Assembly (NCBI RefSeq): GCF_002607855.1
Contig: NZ_AWQQ01000161.1
Span: 1-6,194, forward strand
Length of the DNA stretch: 6,194 nt
Direction of reading: 5' to 3'
DNA from: Desulforamulus profundi
GTDB taxonomy: Bacteria; Bacillota_B; Desulfotomaculia; Desulfotomaculales; Desulfotomaculaceae
The position numbers were made by a program, and so were the translations under genes. Positions 5,462-6,194 of the stretch are shown piece by piece (position 1 is the first letter of the stretch; each line of letters begins with the position of its first letter). The notes beneath the pieces were generated by a model. The model did not search any database and was not told where the DNA came from. It worked only from the letters and a program-made list of their open reading frames with translations.

Positions 5462-5944
5462 ATGTTAAAAATCAAAAAGGTATTCCTGGTAGCAGTCTCT
5501 TTAATATTAATGGCTGCACTGGTAAGCGGTTGCGTCGGCAAGGAAGAGAAAAAGGCTGATACCGCCGCCTCTCAGGAACAACACCAAATGCAGGGAATGA
5601 ATGCCAGTGATATAGTAGGTATGATGAACCTGAACCCTGACATGATGATAGAGGCCATGAGTTCCCCCGATGCAAGCCAATCAATGACCAAAATCATGAG
5701 CTCTGAAAAAATGATGCCCGTCATGATGGACATGATGCACAACTCCGATATGCAGAAAAACATGGTGAAGATCATGAGTGACCAAAAGACCAGAGAAGCT
5801 ATGGTCAAAATCATGTCCGACCCGGCCATGATGCAGCCTATGATGGAAATAATGGCCGACCCCCAAATGAAAGATACTTTCATGGCCATGATGAAGGACC
5901 CCAAACTAATGCCGATGGCCAAAGAAGCAATGAGTATAAAATAA
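5462..5944 (+). CDS. Methionine-rich lipoprotein with tandem 13-residue repeats, GerD-like
   Basis: The product has 160 residues from the ATG at 5462, which has AAGGAG 8 bases upstream; an in-frame ATG at 5426 would only add a charged extension before the signal peptide. The N-terminus is a lipoprotein signal (LKIKK, hydrophobic core, lipobox VSGC with C24), so Lgt acylation and surface anchoring are expected. After a polar linker (about 25-48) come at least seven consecutive 13-residue repeats (62-152), such as MVKIMSDPAMMQP and MMEIMADPQMKDT, with consensus M-x-x-I-M-x-D-P-x-M. Methionine is about 32 of 137 mature residues. The DP-type helical repeat recalls the spore germination lipoprotein GerD, and more loosely STI1/ubiquilin DP repeats. 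A methionine-based copper or chaperone role is the alternative. Only the lipoprotein and repeat calls are certain. Confidence 0.85.
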   Translation: MLKIKKVFLVAVSLILMAALVSGCVGKEEKKADTAASQEQHQMQGMNASDIVGMMNLNPDMMIEAMSSPDASQSMTKIMSSEKMMPVMMDMMHNSDMQKNMVKIMSDQKTREAMVKIMSDPAMMQPMMEIMADPQMKDTFMAMMKDPKLMPMAKEAMSIK

Positions 5945-5958
5945 TTACCTTTATAAAG

Positions 5959-6000
5959 GAAACAGGCTCCCACTGTGTGAGAACCTGTTTCTTATTTTTT
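5959..6000 (+). terminator. Intrinsic terminator of the lipoprotein gene
   Basis: GAAACAGG (5959-5966) pairs with CCTGTTTC (5984-5991); inside, TCCCAC (5968-5973) pairs with GTGAGA (5977-5982) with one mismatch around TGT. TTATTTTTT follows (5992-6000). It starts 14 bases after the stop. Confidence 0.9.
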
Positions 6001-6023
6001 CCCTGTTTTATCCTCATTGAGTA

Positions 6024-6046
6024 GGGAGTGTACAAAATTTTGTGTA
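6024..6046. mobile_element. Possible terminal inverted repeat of an IS256-type element
   Basis: GGGAGTGTACAAAATTTTGT followed by GTA contains the perfect palindrome ACAAAATTTTGT (6032-6043). It resembles ends of IS256-family elements in clostridia, which often read TTTACACAAAATTTTGTACAC or similar on the other strand. If so, the element extends rightward past 6194. No transposase frame is visible inside the window, so this is a resemblance from memory. Confidence 0.35.
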
Positions 6047-6059
6047 ATTGGATTATTCC

Positions 6060-6194
6060 GTTATGATGTTGGGTAGGCTTATAGTGGCTCTTACCTGTCG
6101 GGAGGATAGGGCAATGCTGGGGAGCAACCCGAGCGCCCCGCAGGGTTCTGCCGGAGATAGCTGAGGATATTATTCCCAGCTTTCTTCCTTTTAT
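6060..6194 (+). other. GC-rich, foldable non-coding segment at the window edge
   Basis: GC content rises sharply near 6090-6165. GCTGGGGA (6116-6123) can pair with TTCCCAGC (6173-6180), and inside, AACCC pairs with GGGTT and GCAG with CTGC as alternatives. A 16-codon ORF from the ATG at 6114 (MLGSNPSAPQGSAGDS) has GGGAGG upstream but looks incidental. I do not recognise a known riboswitch. It may be leader or end sequence of the element suspected at 6024. Confidence 0.3.

Noticed and set aside
5572..5973. Minus-strand open frames across the Met-rich lipoprotein
   Set aside because: They are shadows: ATG-rich coding sequence gives long CAT/His or Ile-rich frames on the opposite strand, without ribosome sites.

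Overview
The window looks like a chromosomal segment of a spore-forming, low-to-mid-GC Firmicute, probably a Desulfotomaculum/Peptococcaceae-type clostridium. The basis is the strong AAGGAGG-type ribosome sites, several TTG starts, Gram-positive intrinsic terminators, a lipoprotein with GerD-like repeats, and IS1380-like and possibly IS256-like elements. The organism call is an inference.

Layout. Positions 1-350 hold a tRNA-Arg(UCU) gene with two candidate promoters upstream and a terminator behind it. Facing it at 400-627 is the decayed C-terminal end of a tyrosine recombinase, so this tRNA was probably the attachment site of an integrative element, now lost or decayed. Positions 828-2169 carry two minus-strand genes: a ferritin-like four-helix diiron protein that starts from TTG, and a short, divergent Lgt-type (prolipoprotein diacylglyceryl transferase) membrane protein that lacks several hallmark residues. 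Each is followed by a hairpin.

Positions 2240-3737 are a graveyard with no intact gene. It holds a broken small membrane protein gene and fragments of two different IS1380-like transposases. Two near-identical copies of a short (52/54 bp) repeat with two hairpins lie here in opposite orientation, each flanked by ATAG. One copy sits inside the membrane protein gene and the other inside a transposase fragment. In both cases, removing the core plus one ATAG rejoins the host reading frame exactly. This short mobile repeat is the most novel signal in the window.

Positions 3798-5944 hold intact genes: a small exported cysteine-containing protein (minus strand), a divergent six-TM diguanylate cyclase (plus strand), and a methionine-rich lipoprotein built of tandem 13-residue repeats (plus strand), preceded by a possible 10-codon leader ORF. 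The divergent intergenic region carries a nested TGTTAC/GTAACA palindrome, and a related motif lies upstream of the lipoprotein, so the exported-protein genes may share a regulator. After the lipoprotein terminator, 6024-6194 may be the edge of an IS256-type element running off the window.
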